Shown here in pieces: positions 47,411-60,200 of a DNA stretch of 64,000 nt; position 1 is the first letter of the stretch; every line of letters begins with the position of its first letter. This DNA is from Dysidea avara (Eukaryota; Porifera; Demospongiae; Dictyoceratida; Dysideidae): contig NC_089272.1 in the NCBI RefSeq assembly GCF_963678975.1, forward strand, positions 57,234,713-57,298,712, written 5' to 3'. The notes beneath the pieces were generated by a model. It saw only the letters and a program-made list of their open reading frames with translations. It did not search any database and was not told the DNA's origin. The position numbers were made by a program, and so were the translations under genes.

Positions 47411-49562
47411 TTTGCTCTATCTGTTCCATGCAGTCTTCATCTACAAACTCTTATGATCAGTTTTTCAGCACTGGCACTGAATTACCTCACATAATAGGGA
47501 CTCTTATAGCACTTTTGGGACAGGACAGACAAATTGCCAACATATTTGTCCATCTGTGTGTTGGTCCAGTGTGTTGTATTAGAGTAGGTAAAAGCTTCTT
47601 TCACCAGTATCCAGAATATCTACATCTTTGTTTTAAGCACATAGGTGTGCACTGACATGAAAAACTGTTTGTTCGGACTTACCTCAATACTGCTGTAGTA
47701 ATAGGCAGCTTGCATGATTGAACAAATACTACTGTGCATCTGAAAAATGATAATACTGGAACCATGCAGATCCATAGTTTACACCGAGGAACTGCATCTG
47801 ACCTGGCACAACTGTTTCACTATCCTGCTTACATACTTTCACTCTAAAGATTCATACATTACCTTATTGGTCAATTACACTGCAGGTGTTTCAAAACTGG
47901 GTTTTTGTATGGCAAGAGGTATATGTGTCACTGCAACATCAGAACTGAAAGTGCATAGGACAAGTTCTGAACTTTTGCTTGCCATGCAGTAACTATAACT
48001 GCAAATTGTGTTTACTTTAAATTATGCTCAAGTTCATTTCTCTTTGTGACAGTCAGTAAGGTAACCATCAAAATGTAGAAACTGAAACTGTACCGTGTGT
48101 ACACAACCTGTATGTAATGTAGGGTATACTGTATACAATTGCCTTAGCTCGCATGCAGTTTAACTAATTAGCTAGCCTTGCATGCATGCTTCACTATAAA
48201 TTATTATGTACTGCATAAGGATCATGTACTTTAAAGCACTATCGACATACATGCTACACAGCAAATATAGGACACTAACATTTATGCTTGGTTCCCAATA
48301 TATTAATTATTGTTGCATTAGTTCTCATGTAAAGCAGCAAAGGTTTCGTTTGTTCTATACAGCACGTTGAAGTCACTGGTAGGGAAGATGCACTAAATAA
48401 TTAAACTACATTCCTGTCAAAACCACAAACAATAAACTTTAGTGTTTTGCATCATTAATGACATAAGAAAACCTCATGCTCTTTAAAAAATGTGACATCA
48501 CCATGTACCCTACATAGCTACATTAGCAGTGCTGGTGTTTAATGCTTAGTCCCTCTTCGTGGCATTAAAATGTTTAATGTGGAGATGGTCCTGCACATAG
48601 GGCAGGTACCAATGCTAGTCTTATATAAGCATATTTGGAACATAAAGGGACACAACTGGGCATAATTGGAGCATACTAAGGGAAGTTTTGGAGCATTGCT
48701 CAAAAGCATAATAGGCTCAGGCCTAATTGCCAAGAGACAAAAAAAAACCATGCCATCAACAGATGAAGGCAATTGAAGGGTCCAGAAAGAATTTTGAGAG
48801 GCAGACCAGTACATATGAAATATATAACTCTCTATACCTGGTGAGAATTGGCAAGATTGGCACTTTAGACGGACTTTGACCTTGTTAACAGAGCCAGCCT
48901 GTGGATGATGTAGCTAACCATGGGTGCAGATAGAGTTCAGAGAGGAAAAACGTCATGTTTGATGTGGAAAGTTTCTTATACATGGTGAAAATTGGTCAAG
49001 ACCGGTGCTTTTGCAGATTTTGAGCATGTAAGGAGAGCTGCCAAACCAGGCATATGGATGAATGAGACTAACCATGGGTCTAGCAAGGCTTATTAGAAGC
49101 AAACTAGCACATTAGACTTTGCAAAAGTTGCTAGACACTGATAAGATGATGGTAGTAGTTGAACCCATGCTAGGCCTCTTTGACCTGGGAGGGATGCTTT
49201 GTCATCGCTACTGTATGTTCCAGCAGCATCAAAACATTTTTTGAGTCCAAAATGTCATTTTTGCAATGCTGCAGCTGAAAATATTACTGCTCCTGATAAT
49301 ACAACCACTGACTGTTTGGATTTTAGTAAGAAAGGTTGAGGGTGAGTATCGCAGCTTGAAAAAACATTTCCTTCAAGATAGCAAAAATTCACATGATTGT
49401 ACACATATCATATAGTTGACCAATTTGCGCAACTAGGTGTTTTACAAAAAATAGCGCCAATCTGGCATTTTCTATTAATTTTGGTACATTTGTGGATGGT
49501 TTGGTAAATGGTAGTTGACTCTCAAAGGTCAAAATTTCACGTTGCAGACACTAAATAATAGT
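47411..49562. other. Gene-free stretch
   Basis: A fragment of the 46.7-47.4 kb repeat (about 48315-48425, 'acattcctgtcaaaaccac') is present. Open frames at 47428, 47747 and 48539 (minus) have no recognisable domain. Confidence 0.4.
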
Positions 49563-50411
49563 TGACCAAGGAAACTAAGTGATTTAGTAACCCCGATGGC
49601 CCGAGGCCCAAGGGCCTGAGGCAGGGGCTAAAAAGGGGGGCTAGTTGTGGCCAAAAAGCTAGTTGTAAGTGACTTTTGGTTAGTTGTAAATAGTGAGATT
49701 GGGCTAGTTGTAAAAATCAAGCTAAAATAGCAAGCTGCACCACAGATAAGTATAACCTCAAAGTTACGTATAATAGTATTATGTGCACGTGTGTGCAGCT
49801 TAAATCTGGGATTTGGCTACAAGTACCTCAAGATCCTATCTTGAGATAGCTATTTTGCAAAAAATTTCTCCACTCCACTATTTGATTATAGATTGCCTTA
49901 CAATTCAGCCTATAGTCATAGTTACTTTTATTACAGTCCACGATTAAAATTGCCCTAAAACCTAGCTAATAAAACAACAGTTTATTCTAAAACTACTTTC
50001 AAACCCTGTAACTATGTTGCCTCTATACGTAGTTCTTTTTATCTTTCAATTCACTATTTCCTTAAAACATCCAGATTTCAGTAATTTCTCTCAAATTGTT
50101 TCCAGATTCAATCTCATCACAGCTACATTTCAAAAATTTCCTGGGGTAGTATATATGTCCCAGGCCCCCTTCGGCCTTCCCCATCCAATGACACTTCACT
50201 ACACAAGTTCTCTCTTCACTACTGTAGCTATTTAGACAATCACAACAATAAGTATAGAGTACAATATGTATATACACCAAACATAAATGCAAATTTTATT
50301 TACATGTGTAACAACCCCCACCACCGCTGTCAGATTTGGCTAGTTGTAAAAAATACTTTTTTTTAGCCATTGGCCTGAGGGGTTACTAAATCGCTTAGTT
50401 CCACATTGGTC
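49563..50411. mobile_element. Non-autonomous DNA element with about 45-bp inverted ends
   Basis: The left end 'gaccaaggaaactaagtga' plus 'tttagtaacccc' is repeated inverted at the right ('ggggttactaaatcgcttag' plus 'ttccacattggtc'). The interior near each end has 'ggctagttgtaa' iterations. It encodes no transposase. Confidence 0.6.
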
Positions 50412-50561
50412 GCGGTGTCTAACTTATTTAGACTATGGTTTCAAGTACGTACCTTTATAGCCAGGGCATGAGTGTTGGGTGAAAAGCAACGCAGAACAGA
50501 GTCCTCACAGTGCCCACAAAAACAAGTTGATGTTGTGCTACTTCTAAAAACCAGGCACCAT

Positions 50562-50925
50562 TATTATTATTATTATTTATTGTTAATCAGCAGGACCCTC
50601 CAGGGGTATAATGCTGATGTGCAATTACATGTGTACAATTTCCATTAGTTACTTAACTATATAAGTATGTACAATTATGACAAGTTACTTAATTATATAC
50701 ATATGTACAATTACAATAATAAACTATAAAAATATATACAATTACGATAAGTTACTTAACTATATACATAGAAGGGGCTAATTTTTGCTTAAATTCTTCA
50801 ACACAGTCAGTCTCAATAATCTCATCATCTAATCTATTCCATTCTGGTACAGTTCTTGGGAGGAAGGAATATTTATATACATCAATTCTTGGTTGGTATG
50901 CAGCTAGCTAACTCATCTGGAATTA
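50562..50925 (-). mobile_element. LINE 3'-end fragment inserted in the foldback arm
   Basis: An (ATT)n tail is followed on the minus strand by 'agcaggaccctccagggg', like the 3' end of the LINE at 36.8 kb. A short C-terminal coding remnant reads VPEWNRLDDEI and FLPRTV. It interrupts the arm between 'ccaggcacca' and 'gctagctaactcatc', which are contiguous in the other copy. Confidence 0.7.
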
Positions 50926-51201
50926 ACCATAGATAGTATATGCTACTATGAATTAACCAACTATGTATTACTATTTTATTGTTGTAACCAATAGGGTAGT
51001 TTTGGGTTGTGCAATAATATTATTAGCTAATTGTATTTCGTAATTCATGAAATTTTCGTAATTCGTTCAATTACGTTGCTAAAAATAAAATAAATTACGT
51101 TGCTATGCACTGCTAAGGAAGCGCTTGTTAAACAAACTGCTTTTTACAAAATTACGCACAGAAGTATCTTGTAAACTGTTCTATAGGATTATCGTGTTTT
51201 T

Positions 51202-51240
51202 AACCAGGCGCGCGGCCGGCTGTGGGCGCGCGCCTGGTTT
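51202..51240. repeat. GC-rich terminal hairpin (left)
   Basis: AACCAGGCGCGC pairs with GCGCGCCTGGTT around a GGCCGGCTGTGG loop. Beyond it lies 'tactgaattttttcgtaaa' and an ACCTATCT microsatellite. The same order is found inverted at 53459-53560. Confidence 0.75.
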
Positions 51241-51350
51241 ACTGAATTTTTTCGTAAAAGTGTGTGTGTGTACCTATCTACCTATCTAGCTACATATCTA
51301 CCTATCTAGCTACATATCTACCTATCTAGCTACATATCTACCTATCTATG

Positions 51351-51892
51351 TAGTCTCGCGTGCCAGACGGTTTGTGTGGGGGCGGAAAATAAACCGTCTG
51401 GTCACTGTTGCACACTTTCCGTGAACTCACTGGAATGCAATTAGATTGCATCACGGCATTGTTTTGCGCCAAGGATGATGCAATAATCGTTCCAATCACC
51501 TCTTTGAGCAGACTAAGACAATAATTGTACTGGTAATGTCCTGGTGACGTATTCGAAATATTGCTGAACGTCTTCCTCGACAATTCTGTCGTTTCACAAA
51601 TCCGTAGCGAACCACGATCGTTCTTATACGAACGCTTTTAAGAGCCCTGTACTAGGGAAACAAAGATCCTAAGCCAATGGCGTTGTTAAACTTTCGAAAA
51701 AGTGATCTGTAGCCGAGATTCAGTTCTTTATTACACTAAGAATTTGAATTATTAGTGGTTGTTTCGTCACAGAGTGCGCGAAGCGATCTGATTGGCTCTG
51801 CCAACATTCCGGTAGTGGTCCCGGAATGTGTGCAACAGTGACCAGACGGTTTATTTACCGCCCCCACACAAACCGTCTGGCACGCGAGACTA
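51351..51892. mobile_element. Mutator-like MITE with about 65-bp inverted repeats
   Basis: The left end TAGTCTCGCGTGCCAGACGG and the right end are inverted copies for at least 63 bp with one mismatch. Both flanks read CTATCTATG (51342-51350 and 51893-51901). A 9-bp duplication and long inverted ends fit Mutator-like elements, although the insertion lies in a CTAT microsatellite, so the duplication is weaker evidence. The interior contains no transposase. Confidence 0.8.
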
Positions 51893-52929
51893 CTATCTAT
51901 GTTTGTCCGTACGCACCCACGTGAGCAAAATCGTTTAATAATGGTTAAAGCAGCTTTTACGTAAGAAGTAAAAGTGAAATGAAGTCTGTATTAAACTTCT
52001 ACACGGATGAACTTTGCTCTGAGGTGGTTTCTTATCGGTGGACTGAAATACGGGTGTGGCGACTTTCCTCAGACTACCTTCCCCTTGAGGTTTTCAGGCG
52101 TTTAGCAACTGAAAAACAATGGTGCAGGCCTCGTACACTACCAGGAATAGCCTATCGCTTCGAGTTGAAAGGGGGCGTATCCCTTACGTACGCGAACGAA
52201 AATGAAGAGCAGCTTTGAGGCTTTGTCGAGAGAATCTGTGGGAAAAAACACGTTAATCAAACTATAAAACAGTTTAGAAGATACTTCTGTGCGTAATATG
52301 TTGGTAAAAGCGGTTTGTTTAACAAACGCTTCCTTAGCAGTGCATAGCAACGTTGGACTCCTGACCCCTTGTAATTATTTGTTCATGTAATTGTCAATTA
52401 TTATGACGTTTATCTCCCTTATTGCACAACCCAAAATTACCGTATTGTAAAGTAGTAATACATGGTTGGTCAATTCATAGTAGCATAGATGAGTTAGCTA
52501 GCTGCATGGCGCCTGGTTTTTAGAAGTAGCACAACATCAACTTGTTTTCCCACAGATTCTCTCGACAAAGCCTCAAAGCTGCTCTTCATTTTCATTCGCG
52601 TGCGTAAGGGATACGCCCCCTTTCAACTCGAAGCGATATGCTATTCCTGGTAGTGTACGAGGCCTGCACCGTTGTTTTTCAGTTGTTAAACGCCTGAAAA
52701 CCTCAAAGGTAAGGTAATTTACAAAGTCTGAGGAAAGTCACCACACCCATATTTCAGTCCGCCGAAAAGAAACCACCTCAGAGCAAAGTTCACCTGTGCA
52801 GAAGTTTAACACAGACCTCATTTCGCTTTTATTTCTTACGTAAAAGCTGCTTTTACCATTATTTTAACGATTTTGCTCTCGTGGGTGCGTACGGACAAAC
52901 ATATTGTAGGTAGATCATAACTTACGCGA

Positions 52930-53460
52930 ATGTCCTACTCACATTAAATGTAATTGTTTCAAGATTATGGTTCGTCCAATCATTGAATATGCTGCGTCTG
53001 CTTGGGATCCCCACACCTTGTTGAATATAAACAAGCTAGAATCAATCTAGAGAACTGCTGCTAGATTTTGCTTTAATGACTTTTCAAGATATTCAAGTGT
53101 TACTAACATGTTGTCTTCTCTTAATCTACCATTGTTACAGGCAAGAAGAACCCAAGCTAAATTAAGTACTTTTTACAAAATAATTAACGGATATTTGATT
53201 GTGCCTACAGATGATCTTACCCCTAAACTTTCAAGTTTAAGGAGTGGCTACTATCACCAACCAATGACTCTAATTGATGCATACAAATTTTCCTTTTTCC
53301 CATCAACCATCAAATTATGGAACCAACTCCCTGCTGATGTAATTAATTCCTCTACCCCTAATGAGTTTTGTAATAACTTAAGTAACTTTTATGATCACAC
53401 CTGTGCGTTATAATCTTTTGATTGCTGCACAGTAATAAATATAATATAGTATATAATAAT
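52930..53460 (+). pseudogene. LINE C-terminal fragment
   Basis: In one frame: RPIIEYAASAWDPH, an in-frame stop, then AARFCFND, LPLLQARRTQAKLSTFYKI and FSFFPSTIKLWNQLP, ending before an AT-rich tail with AATAAA-like units. This is the region downstream of RT in CR1/L2-like elements. It is a separate insertion from the next copy because the same region recurs there. Confidence 0.75.
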
Positions 53461-53560
53461 AGATAGGTACGCACGCACGCACATTTACGAAAACAATTTC
53501 AGTAAACCAGGTGCTCGCCCACATCTGGCCTTTGGCCGGCTGTGGGCGCACCTGGTTTAA
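53459..53560. repeat. GC-rich terminal hairpin (right)
   Basis: TAAACCAGGTGC pairs with GCGCACCTGGTTTA, with GGCCGGCTGTGG in the loop. It is preceded by 'acgaaaacaatttcag' and 'agataggtacgcacg'. It is the inverted counterpart of 51202-51300. Confidence 0.7.
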
Positions 53561-53564
53561 TAAT

Positions 53565-55139
53565 TATTCGACTGGTAACCAGAGTAAAGGCTAGAGACTT
53601 TTTGAAAGGACACAGACAAAGAGTTTCTGTGAATAGTTCATTGTCTGGTTGGAGTGATGTAATAAGTGGAATATCTCAAGGATCAGTCTTGGGTCCTCTC
53701 TTCTTTGCAATTTTCATCAACAATCAACCATCATTATTAAATAATAAAGTTCTTTTATTTGCAGACGACACAAAAATATATTCCAGCATTAGTCGCGCTC
53801 ACCCAATATCCTCCCTGCAAGATGATATTAATGTTTGCATTGAATGGTCAGCAATGTGGCAGTTGACTTCCAACATTTCCAAATGTAAAATACTACACAT
53901 AGGCAGTGTTGGGGGTAACGCGTTATAAGTAACACGTTACGTAATAATTATTATTTTTGTGGTAACGAAGTAATAATTATAACGAAATATGCTGTAAAAA
54001 CAGGTAATATAACTCAAGTTACTTTACTTGCAAATGTAATGCGTTACATAAGTAATGAAGTTACTGTAACGAGTCTAATATTATTACTTTAAGTAACGAA
54101 GTTACTAATCTCGTTAGTAATCCACTGAGTAACGCCTAGCCACTACAAAGTAACGAAGCCTACTGAATGAAGCTTATTCACCAGCTTCTTGCTTATAACC
54201 AACATTGTCCAATAACGCAATCATGTCACGTGATAAAGTAGTTGTAGTTTCACACGTGACAGCTTAAGGCTGTGGACACAAAGTATATGTGATATTATTA
54301 TAGTTACTTTATTATATGGGTAATATGTAACTGTAACTAAATAGTTCAGTTGTAAATAATAAGTAACGAGTTACATTTTAAAAATAACTGTCCCAACACT
54401 ACATATAGGCCAGTTTAATCCAGATATTGTTGTAAGATGGATGGTATGGACATTGTTAAGGTAAATGAGGAAAAGGATTTGGGGGTGTTGATTGATTGCA
54501 ATCTCAAGTTTCATAGTCAGTGTTCGACAGTGGTTAACAAAGTTAATAGACTTCTTGGCCTTGTTAAAGAGACCTTTTCAAATATTCTGCAGATTCATTT
54601 ACATGTCTATACAAATCATGCATTAGTACATCCTATTTTAGAATATGGTAACTTGGTTTGGGGACCTTACTATAAAACAGACATCCAAAAATTAGAAAAA
54701 AATCCAGTGGAAAGCCACTGGAATGATCAAATCTATAAGAAATCTTGACTAGGAGAAACTATTGAAAGTACTTAACTTGCCATCATTGCATTACGGACGT
54801 TACCAAGGTGACATGATTGCTGTCTACAGTATGCTACATGATAAGTATGATATAGACTATTCTGACTTTTTCCCATACCAGAGGTCATACATTTAAGCTA
54901 TTCAAATCTTTTTCAAGAGTAGATGCCAGAAAATATTTTTTTATAAGAAGAGTTGTTGAACCATGGAAAGTAGTCTGTGCAGCACCAGTTGATGATTTTA
55001 AGAAATTGATTGACCAGTATTTATCTAACACTATGTATATGTGTATGTAATTAGTCTACGTACTTTTTTTACCTGTTGATCAGGTGTAACAGGCTGTTTA
55101 GCCTTACAAATTTACCTGTAATAAATAATAATAATAATA
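53565..55139 (+). pseudogene. LINE copy with intact FADD box, split by a hAT MITE
   Basis: From 53575 the frame reads FLKGHRQRVSVN, SGISQGSVLGPLFFAIFIN, LLFADDTKIYSS and NISKCKILHIG. It is then cut by the element at 53904-54401 and resumes with NEEKDLGVLIDCNLKF, KVNRLLGLVK and HPILEYGNLVWGPY. Later parts are frameshifted (for example FKSFSRVDARKYFFIRRV near 54905) and the copy ends in (TAATAA)n. The 5' part, including the first RT motifs, is absent. It belongs to the CR1/L2-like group by motif style. Confidence 0.82.
53904..54401. mobile_element. hAT-type MITE (CAGTGTTGGG family), copy 1
   Basis: The ends CAGTGTTGGG and CCCAACACTA are inverted except for the last base. The 8-bp duplication is CACATAGG (53896-53903) and CATATAGG (54402-54409). 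The interior is dense in AGTAACG/CGTTAC iterations. It is 498 bp long, non-coding, and interrupts a LINE RT frame. Confidence 0.88.
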
Positions 55140-57282
55140 GAGCTACAGTAGGAAATGTCTAGATAAACCGCTTAGTCTACTATTTGTCCAGAATTATTTG
55201 CAGAACACGGAGAAGAATGAGTATTATAGTATTATCAAGTACTGCAGTACTACCTTTCGTGTTATAATTATTTATCATGTACAAAATTGCTTGAGGGCAG
55301 GTGACTAAGTGAACATGTCAGGTGATTAAGTGAACATGTCAGGTGACTAAGTGATTTAGTAAACCTGTAAATGAGCCGTACCATAGTCTAACTATACCTA
55401 GAAACTCATGGTGAACACAATGAGCCAAGATTACACTCTGTATGTCGTTGTATCAGTAGATGGATTAAGTAAGCGCTTGTAGAATATTTTCTCGATGGCC
55501 TCTGTACACATACAGTAGATATATTTGGCTGTCTAGTGCTGTATTACCCACACTGCTTAACATATGCTGAAACTTAGCCAGTCCATTCCTCTGTCCCTGT
55601 AGACAACAAAGAACCAATAAAATGAATTTTGAAAAATGTGCGGATATTGGCGGTTTTGTAAAATTAGTTCACCACTTTAAGCATTTGTCAGCCCTAATCA
55701 TATACTATAATATTATTTTGTTCAATGGATAACGATATAATTATTTGTGACTGAATTTGACAAAACAAGGCTTCGACGCACAAAGCTTTGTTAGGAGATA
55801 TGGCGATTTTAAGGAATCATTGTGTAATAACTTGCCAGTGCCTACAGCTGTGCAAACAAAATTTGTACCAATTGTTCATCTGTTCACTAGCTATCACTGA
55901 GTGGGTGTATACATTTCTGATACCCAAAATTTTCCCTGTTTTGAGCAGCTTTCACTGTGAAAAAGATGGGATATAAGATGGTATTTCCAGTGGCTTATTG
56001 AATACAAATAAGCTTTAATATAAACCCTGTATTATACTCATGTTATACTTTAGTATAATGCATACTATACTATTACATATATGGTTTCAGTTTATTTACC
56101 ACATTACCTGAAATAGCTTATATCTAGTATAATTCCCACACTATACCATCACATATATGGTTTCAGTATGTTTAACACATTAACTAAAGCCTTACATGAG
56201 ATTGTTAGTATAATACAGGTTATATCAAGCTTTTTTGTATTCAATAAGCCACTGGAAATACCATCTTATATCCCTCTTTTTTCACAGTGTTTTTTCGAGC
56301 GGGTAATAATATCACAGGTGGTAGTAATAGGGTGGGAGGGTGGGGGTGGACGGTGGCCTTAATATACGGGTATAAAATGAAGTAAGAAGACGATTGGAAT
56401 CCAGAGGCCAAGTTTGGGCTCTCCATGGCCCTCCATGGCCCTCAAGTTACTCCAAATTGACTGAGAACACCATTGGCGAGCTCTCTGTGAAGTCCCAGCT
56501 CACTACACACCATTATCACAAAGCCATGGTCATTTAATGGTGCCAATCTCACACTCGTGGCTTTGACAGGGTCGGAAGAAAGCTGCTACAGAAACCAGAC
56601 TTGCCAGTGCTGAAGGAAGTACAGTGTGAAATATGATAGTGTATTAGACCAGCAATCCATTTCTGGTAAAATCGTAAGTTTGATTTTGTGTGTGTGGAAG
56701 CCTTGTTATATGAAATCCAGTCACATTTGTCAAATTAGCCTTTAAGTTATAACTTGTCATTTAGAATAGGTCCCTCCAGATTTCATATGATTCATATGCA
56801 GAAGACACATAGCTATTAAGAGTTTTACTGAATACATTTACTTATCCAATAAGCACCATGTGAAACGTACCTAGACTCTGGTTAAACAAAAACCTGTAGC
56901 TAAGTTGATCATAGCCTATGCTGTCAATTGACAAAATGACCATTGAGCATGTTTAATTTTGATAACAAAATCTCCACTATTTAAAACTCCTACACAAGAT
57001 GAAATGCTTGTGTGTGGGCTGCTGTTGTATGAATACTCATCAATAGGGTCATCTACAGTATTATTTATTATCTCTGGCAAAAAAGTTTTCTTATATTGAT
57101 TGAAAAACAGTCACTAGTCAGCTGCATTCGAAATTTTTTTTTACACAAAGGAGTAAATACTGTAAATTCACACATGCTACCATCTACCTAGCTCTAAAAA
57201 CTGTCAATATTATGCGTAGGTAGCAATATAATAATACAGTCAATCAGTCATACTGCAGTTATAAGCACAAAGAACTACAAAT
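55140..57282. other. Gene-free stretch with dispersed repeats
   Basis: About 56385-56730 is a diverged relative of the 41.37-41.95 kb sequence. A 'tttcag(t)(a)tgttta..acacatta' block near 56086-56190 is repeated twice. A minus-strand AATAAA at 57069-57064 may serve the monooxygenase gene. No exon is supportable. Confidence 0.4.
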
Positions 57283-60200
57283 CTACAGCAGAAATGACAG
57301 CATGGCCATCAGGACTACAACAATAGTTGAATAAGCAAACTGGGCTGCTCCTCCTGTGGAACAAACATCCGGTGGCTCATATGGCAGATTAATTGGTGGA
57401 GGTCTTTCATTAAATGCTCTATAGCCACTATCTTCACCAGTTGTCTGAAACAAATAAGGAATATTCACTTTTACAAATTTGCTATCATATACGTGAATAA
57501 TGCAATGAAACTTCATTAGCAGGGCCACTCATGGGATCATTTGGTCTTAATACAGCTGATTTCAGGTTGCTTGTAAATTCAATTGAACAAATTGCACACG
57601 TGATTCGCACACATGATCATGTGAACGTGTACATGCAGTGAATAACTAGTGCGAATAACTGAATAACTAGTGCGAATCATTGAAAATGTGGTGAATAACT
57701 AGTGCGAATCATTCAGTTGCATTCGCAAGCAATCTAAAAATCAAGTGTAATGAGGTAATATCACAAAGTACACCTTAGCCATGTGAGACCTATGGTAAAA
57801 GTGGCCACTTTATTATTAAAGAGTTGGCTGCTAAGCGAGGTTTCACTGTAATGCAAATTTGTACTAACACTATTTTAAGAATAATAATTACATATTGGAA
57901 ATGAATTCACATTAATTAAGAGTCCAGAGACTGATTTTTGACATGCATGATATGGAATACAGTACGATACGTAATACTTGTAACACATACCTCAGATCCA
58001 CACACTACAAAGTGGACACCATTCAGATTCACATCTTCAATATCACGGAAAGCTTGATCAGTCCACTGGAAACTATTAAAGAAATTGCTGGCTTCTCCTA
58101 GTTCATCAATTTGTCTGTAGGTATCTAGAGCTAGCCTATGAAATGATTGCAATGTAGATGTATATAAAATCATAATTTATTATGAACATGTACATTTGAG
58201 CACAAATGGTGCTTGTACAATTGCAAAAGCTTCTTAAAGGAGGTAAACCATAATATTATAAGCTATACATACAATAGTTCTAGACTATATTAATACTGCG
58301 TCTATGAATTTTATTGGAACTAAATGGCATACAGCCTTAGGCTTTCAGGTATAGGAATTAAGTCTGCAGACTCTACATGTTGACTTTGTAGGTTATTATA
58401 TACTCTCAGGGGTGTACCCAGTAGGGTTTCAGGAAACCCCTTTGAAGTTAGTTCGCACTACTGAAACATTGAGAAATTGAAACTTCAGGTTCTGAAACAG
58501 GACACATTTTAAAACTTAATCCACATAATAGCACACTTGTAGCATACTGTAATTTCCTTTTTTCATTGTAAAATAATTTTTGTATGCAAAAGCTTGTATG
58601 AAAATTTCTTACACAATTTTTTTTATAGAAGATCGAACTACTCTAATAGAGCAGTCATTCACGTAAATCATATGAAAATATTTTTACATGAAACTTTTTA
58701 TTACGAACATTTTTGCATGAAAATAAAGTGAATTACAGTAGCTCTGACTGTTGGTAAAATATTGAGATACTCTAATAAAGCAGTCAGGCAATATAAACTC
58801 TAATATAACAGTGGAAAACTCTTTTCAAAATTTATGCATATGCCCCTGTATACATATCATAGTGTATAGTCTATGTGTTAATACTGTATGTACACTTGAT
58901 ATGGTAATAAAAGTGTGTCTTAGAGACGATAGTGGATTTACTAGAAGAGAATATTTTTATAAGATTATACAGTACGACATCTATATGAAGGAATTTTAAC
59001 CACATGCGTCAAGACACGCAGTATTGTGCTGTGCGGCCAAGAAAGTGTATGTGCCACAATTTGCAAATATTGATAGGAAGAAAGAAAACGTGATTATTAC
59101 GCATGCATACGTACAGTAATTACCTCTATGGCCCCTTCTCCAAAGCACACCATTTTTGCATTTTAGCTCTCTGTCAGGCAGTGTTGAGGGTAATGCGTTA
59201 CTTATCATAACATGTTATGTTATATTATTACCCTTTTGTGGGTTTAACTAAGTGAAACACACTATAAAAACTAGTAATATTACTCAAGCTACTTTACTTA
59301 CAAATGTAACGCATTACCTAAGTAATGAAATTACTGTAACAACTTGAATATTAAGTAATTTTATTACTACAAGTAACAAAGTTACTCTCAACGAAGTGAT
59401 GAAGCAGTAACAAAGCCCACCTTGAGTTAATGAATGAGGCTTACTGACCAGTTACTTTCTCTTGAATACAATTACCATGGTTTACACATTGTCCAACAAT
59501 ACAATCATGTCATGTGAAAAGGCGGTAGTTACACATGTGACAGCTTAAGGCTGTGGACACAAAGTAAAATAATAATAGTTACTTTATTTTATGAGTAATA
59601 TCTTACTGTAACTAAATAGTTTTCGTTGGAAGTAATAAGTAATGAGCTACTTTTGAAAAGTATCTACCTCAACACTGCTGCTAGGTAGGATAGGCCACAA
59701 AGTAAATTTGATTAAATTTGCTATAGATCATTCTAGAGCATTCTATTAGAAGTCCTAAAAATGTGCACTCTACTCTATAGTATTGCAATAATTTAACAAA
59801 TAGATAAATAAAGCATGCAATACAATTAACTTCTGACTTCAATAATCATCATTTGTCTTTAGATATGGTAAAAGCAAACCCCAAAGCCAGCATTAGGCTG
59901 GCTTGGGGCCTTATAAAGTACAAAAAGAAGTGAAATCTACACACAAGCTGTGAAAAGGGTGCAGCTGTTAAAAACCTGAGCAAAAAAGCTGTGAGACCAA
60001 GAAATGGCTGCAATTGAGTGTACTATTAGCATTAACATCATGGCAGCTGCCACCTTTCATTTCACAACTTTTTCTGCACAGGTTTTTGAAATCTGCACTC
60101 ATAGCTTGGCTAATTTCTTGTGGTATATTTACATTATCACATTAACTTACGGTGCATGTGTTTGCACCCAGTCTTCGTACTGATCTGTTCTGGGGAAGGA

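Larger units (their letters stand above)
50513..52916. mobile_element. Complex inverted-repeat (foldback) block
   Basis: Sequence at 50513-51190 (minus a LINE insert) reappears inverted at 52260-52557. Likewise 51903-52245 reappears inverted at 52550-52916. Shared markers are 'aacaagttgatgttgtgc', 'agaagtatctt(g/c)taaact', 'acaaagcctcaaagctgct' and 'gtgcgtacggacaaacat'. The arms are roughly 90% identical by eye. The open frame at 51979-52218 lies inside an arm and is not a gene. Confidence 0.75.

Noticed and set aside
47428-47992. Two plus-strand frames of 75 and 81 codons
   Set aside because: No family resemblance, no splice context, and they lie beside a tRNA-like repeat.
51979-52218. 79-codon open frame starting MKSVLNFYTDELCSE
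   Set aside because: It lies wholly in an inverted-repeat arm, and its counterpart at 52.6-52.8 kb is interrupted.
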